Shown: in pieces, positions 44,870-47,746 of the stretch
How the letters are laid out: each line of letters opens with the position of its first letter
Position numbering within the stretch: the stretch's first letter is position 1
Source of the DNA: Phaeoceros laevis
Lineage: Eukaryota > Anthocerotophyta > Anthocerotopsida > Notothyladales
Direction: 5' to 3'
Length of the DNA stretch: 47,746 bases
Assembly (NCBI GenBank): GCA_049999765.1
Contig: JBNGIQ010009406.1
Coordinates: forward strand, 170,291 to 218,036
Notes under the pieces: model-generated
What the model was told of the DNA's origin: nothing
The model's input: the letters and a program-made list of their open reading frames with translations, nothing else
Database searches by the model: none
Translations under genes and position numbers: made by a program

Positions 44870-45239
44870 GAAAATAATAAAGAACAAGTATTGTTGATAG
44901 TTAGAATGTAAATGCATGTATATAAAAATTCTAGAGGAACTTAAAGAATATTAAAGAAAAGTATTACAAACATAAATAAATCAGAAAAATCACAAAAGAA
45001 CTTAGAACAAATCTTGGAATAAAGGGGCATAAACGAGCTAAAAATAAAATAAAATAAAGTATGGCATACTAGAAAAAAGATATAGAGCAAAATTTGGATC
45101 TAAGAAAGATAAAAAAAATACCTATAATCTTGTATTATACAATTAGCTATACCCTTATGCACTCTTCTGTTGTAAAAGTACCAATACACTTGTATTATCC
45201 GGCATTTAGCAAAGCAACCACAAATGCATTGTGCACAGG

Positions 45240-45505
45240 TATTGTGTAAGGTCTTTCGGCCCTAGCTAGGTAGCTGCTGCAATTGTTTGGGTAAGGCAGG
45301 AAAAATATTCATTCTGTTTAACTTAATGCTATGAAACCAGAGGGCCGGGAAGTCATCAAACCATGAAATGTGTTGTATACTGGATACAATACCAAAAACT
45401 TCTCCCAGTTGCTAGACCATTTCTCCAAGGCCTTGCGCTGCTTTTCAGAGTCTTTGAGGAGGTACTTCACCTGCAGTTGTTTCCAACCTGTCTGACAAGC
45501 GACGA
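45240..45505 (+). repeat. Direct repeat, right copy
   Basis: The second copy of the 44260-44530 sequence in the same orientation, with scattered substitutions and short indels. Both copies are near a T-rich TTTTTTTTAGAGCTT motif: before the left copy at about 44062-44080, and after the right copy at about 45519-45536. Confidence 0.85.
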
Positions 45506-45555
45506 GCCTTTACATTTTTTTTTTTTAGAGCTTGTTTTAGGGGGCCTTTACATCG

Positions 45556-46411
45556 AGACACATGGGCAAGTTAGTCACGGAAAGAAACGCGACTTTCGAG
45601 GGTTTCCCATCCAAGAATTGCTTATTCATGTACTTCAAATGTGGAGGCATGGAAGGTGCGCTAGAAGTGTTTGACAACCTACTGATAAAAGATGTTGTGA
45701 CATGGATGGCCATGATTGCAGGATAGGCTCAGCATGGGCTAGGTTAGCAAGCCCTGAAAGTGTGTGCCACTGCAGAGGATATGTCTCCCAGCAGGAAGGT
45801 GCATGCTGATACGACGGGAAATCAAGATAAGCCTCGTTGGAAACTGTCTAGTGGACATGTATGCGAAGTGCGGGAGCATACAGGATGCACGAAAAGTGTT
45901 TGATAATCTACCAAGCAAGAATGTGGTGACATGGATGGCAATGATTGCTAGATATACGCAGCATGGGCTTGGGCAAGAAGCCCTTGCTTTTTAAGCTAAC
46001 AAGCTGCATGACGGTATCACTCCAGCAAACTATGTCACGTCTGTATGCCTGCTACAAGCCTGTGCTGCTGTTGGAGCATTGCATCAGGGGCAGCAACTAC
46101 ATATGCAGATTCGGAAAGGACGTCTGGAACCCAACGTTATGGTTGGGACCTGTCTTGTTGATATGTATTTGAAGTGCGAGAGCCTGGAGGAGGCTAGCCA
46201 AGTGTTTAACAGCTTGCCAACTAAAGATATGAGCACATGTCATGATTCAAGGCCATACACAATAAGGCTTGGTGAAGGAGTCCTCACTCTTTACGCAAGT
46301 ATGCAGCAGGAGGGCATCACACTTGCAAACCATGTAACATACGTGAGTCTCTTGCAGGCTTGCCTTTCGACCCTTCCGTCTGGAAATTCTAGAAATTTAT
46401 ATGTTTCTTAA
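45556..46411 (+). pseudogene. PLS-class PPR gene remnant
   Basis: A run of PPR repeats broken by stops and frame changes: MYFKCGGMEGALEVFDNLLI then DVVTWMAMIAG with in-frame stops; NCLVDMYAKCGSIQDARKVF, NVVTWMAMIARYTQHGLGQE; then another frame with GITPANYVTSVCLLQACAAVG, ALHQGQQLHMQIRKG, VGTCLVDMYLKCESLEEASQ, and HVTYVSLLQACLSTL. The repeat style and KDVVTWMAMI wording match the PLS editing-factor family seen at the left edge. No E or DYW part is present in the window. At least three disruptions make it a pseudogene. Confidence 0.8.
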
Positions 46412-46521
46412 GTATTTCTCTCTGAAGATCTTAGGGCCTTAAATTCGTTGGTTAAATTCGTTGGTTTGAGGCATACACACCCTATATAGTATTGCTAATA
46501 CTAGAAGGACGTAATTATAAA

Positions 46522-46620
46522 TAGGGGTGTAATGTAAAATAGATACTTTACGATGTAAGCGTTACACTTTACGATTTACTTACATTTGGGCCCTCCTTAC
46601 ATGTAAAACTCACACCCCTA
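46522..46620. mobile_element. Putative hAT-like MITE (99 bp)
   Basis: A 99-bp element bounded by TAGGGGTGT (46522-46530) and its exact reverse complement ACACCCCTA (46612-46620); complementarity continues imperfectly inward (AATGTAAAA against TTACATGTAAAA). The terminus TAGGGGTGT is typical of hAT-superfamily elements. Internally ACTTTACGAT occurs twice. No convincing 8-bp target duplication is visible, so it may be old or misassigned. Confidence 0.55.
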
Positions 46621-46649
46621 ATAACAGCTCCAGCTTTGCCACACATATA

Positions 46650-47270
46650 GGGTTAATCCTTAAGAGCCCAACGGGATAAAATATCTTGTTGGGCCCCCCA
46701 AGACGATGCTTTCCACTTTCTCCTATGAGAAAGAAATATTTTATTGCTTTATATGTGTGACGTCGTGCTGATGCCGGATCACCTTATCAATTTCTTAACT
46801 TGAGGCCTTGGCCCGCGGCCACCAAGCAAGAATCAGGTGCTCACGGGCCCCGTTTCCCATGAAAAGTCAGTTTGATGGCCGACTTTCAAGCCGGGCATGA
46901 AACGTCCTTCTAACAGAAGTTTCTTGGGTTTCGAAACCCCGGGCTCTTTGGGTTAACCCTTAAGAGCCCTTCTTGTGTGTGCGATCCACTTTACGGATGC
47001 TTTCTACTATCTCCTATGAGAAAAAAATATTTTATTGCCTTATATAGTATTGTTAGAAAGGTGACGTCGTGCTGATGCGGATCAGCTTATCACATTCTTT
47101 ATTTGAGGCTTTGGCTGGCGGCCAGATTCCTCCAACGGAATGCTTGATACCCCGTTTTCCGTGGAAAGTGAGTTTGATGGCCGACTTTGAAGTCGGGCAT
47201 GAAGCGCCCTTCTAACGGAAGTTTCATGGGTTTCGAAACCCCGGGCTCTTAACCCCGGGTTAACCGCAAG
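46650..47270 (+). repeat. Tandem repeat of about 300 bp, two units
   Basis: Unit 1 (about 46650-46965) and unit 2 (about 46955-47265) share GGTTAA..CTTAAGAGCCC, CTCCTATGAGAAA, AATATTTTATTGC, GTGACGTCGTGCTGATGC, GTTTGATGGCCGACTTT and GGGTTTCGAAACCCCGGGCT in the same order. GGTTTCGAAACC is itself palindromic. The structure could be nested LTR-type or terminal sequence of a mobile element. No coding sequence is inside. Confidence 0.8.
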
Positions 47271-47291
47271 CTAAAGTTGTGGGTGGTCCGG

Positions 47292-47746
47292 TTACAACAA
47301 GCGATCGTTCCCGGGATGTCCTGACCAGACGCTCGGATCGGTTACGCGAATATATCTGTTCTTGGGAACCACTTGTAGTGCGACTTTGTTGACGGAAAGC
47401 ACGCCTCGGCCGCCGGAGAGCAGGGCTCCGAACTGGATAACAGAAGGCATGGAGCTATCGGGCGTGCATATTGTTCCATCAGGCAATCCCGGGACTTCCA
47501 TCACAATGCTCCTCTCCTGGTACAACCACGAGAAGGACACGATCCGCCGACTACTTTGGGACATATTGTCCATGGCCAGCAGAGTGCCGTCAAGTGCCAG
47601 CACCCGCACAAACAGTGCCCCGTAGGCTGTGGCAGCAGACGATTTGGGAAGGTCCCGGGTGCCAACACGCGCCGTGAAGCGCACCCACCGGCCCATGAAC
47701 AGCTCGGCTGGCATTTCCTGCCAGACGGCCGCATACGAAGCCGGGT
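47292..47746 (-). CDS. Partial unrecognised protein, open at window end
   Basis: A minus-strand frame entering from the right edge and stopping at 47294-47292. The C-terminal 150 residues read SYAAVWQEMPAELFMGRWVR, then FTARVGTRDLPKSS, GALFVRVLALDGTLLAMDN, RIVSFSWLYQERSIVMEVPG, LPDGTICTPDSSMPSVIQFG, LLSGGRGVLSVNKVALQVV and end HPGNDRLL. Alternating hydrophobic residues suggest a beta-sandwich. The frame is open to the edge, so the true start and any introns are outside. It is GC-rich compared with the flanking repeat DNA. I do not recognise the family. Confidence 0.5.
   Translation of the reverse strand, partial: PASYAAVWQEMPAELFMGRWVRFTARVGTRDLPKSSAATAYGALFVRVLALDGTLLAMDNMSQSSRRIVSFSWLYQERSIVMEVPGLPDGTICTPDSSMPSVIQFGALLSGGRGVLSVNKVALQVVPKNRYIRVTDPSVWSGHPGNDRLL

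Overview
The window is nuclear DNA of a land plant, most likely a hornwort. Three things point there. Genes are compact, with many introns of roughly 70-160 bp and canonical GT-AG borders. A kinesin-9 gene implies flagellated sperm. Remnants of PPR editing factors at the left edge carry the DYW:KP type of terminal domain (LVLKP motif, C-terminal CSCKGRP), a subclass tied to U-to-C organelle RNA editing and known from hornworts, lycophytes and ferns. The hornwort assignment is an inference; a fern or lycophyte is possible but fits the gene density less well.

Layout. 1-1.2 kb: two tandem DYW:KP fragments, the second clearly broken. 1.9-3.7 kb (+): an EndoU/XendoU endoribonuclease. 4.0-5.6 kb (-): a plastid-type J-domain protein. 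5.8-8.6 kb (+): an HCF107-like HAT/TPR protein, with a deleted copy of part of it at about 10 kb. 9.1-9.6 kb (-): an unrecognised secreted cysteine-rich protein. 10.5-13.2 kb (-): two tandem PCC13-62-type desiccation-related proteins. 14.0-17.2 kb (-): plastidic glucose-6-phosphate dehydrogenase, followed by a rotted DYW domain. 19.5-19.8 kb (-): a small unrecognised protein. 20.7-22.3 kb (+): a P-class PPR protein like PPR5/EMB2453. 22.3-25.6 kb: mostly gene-poor. 25.6-30.4 kb (+): a 1,455-residue WRC-domain protein. 31.2-31.9 kb (+): an organellar small heat shock protein. 32.6-34.6 kb (-): a WDR76-like WD40 protein. 35.3-36.2 kb (+): a plastid acyl carrier protein. 36.8-38.6 kb (-): a ubiquitin C-terminal hydrolase. 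38.9-43.1 kb (-): kinesin-9. From 43.2 kb to the end the DNA is repeat-rich: an assembly gap flanked by a direct repeat, a broken PPR gene, a hAT-like MITE, a tandem repeat of about 300 bp, and one truncated reading frame at the edge.

Most genes are unrelated neighbours, as expected in a plant nuclear genome. Several share themes: organelle gene expression (PPR genes, HCF107), plastid metabolism (G6PDH, ACP) and stress protection (desiccation proteins, small HSP, J-protein). Exon structures were inferred by hand from splice signals and continuity of protein families; those marked resolved give one continuous frame with matching intron phases.
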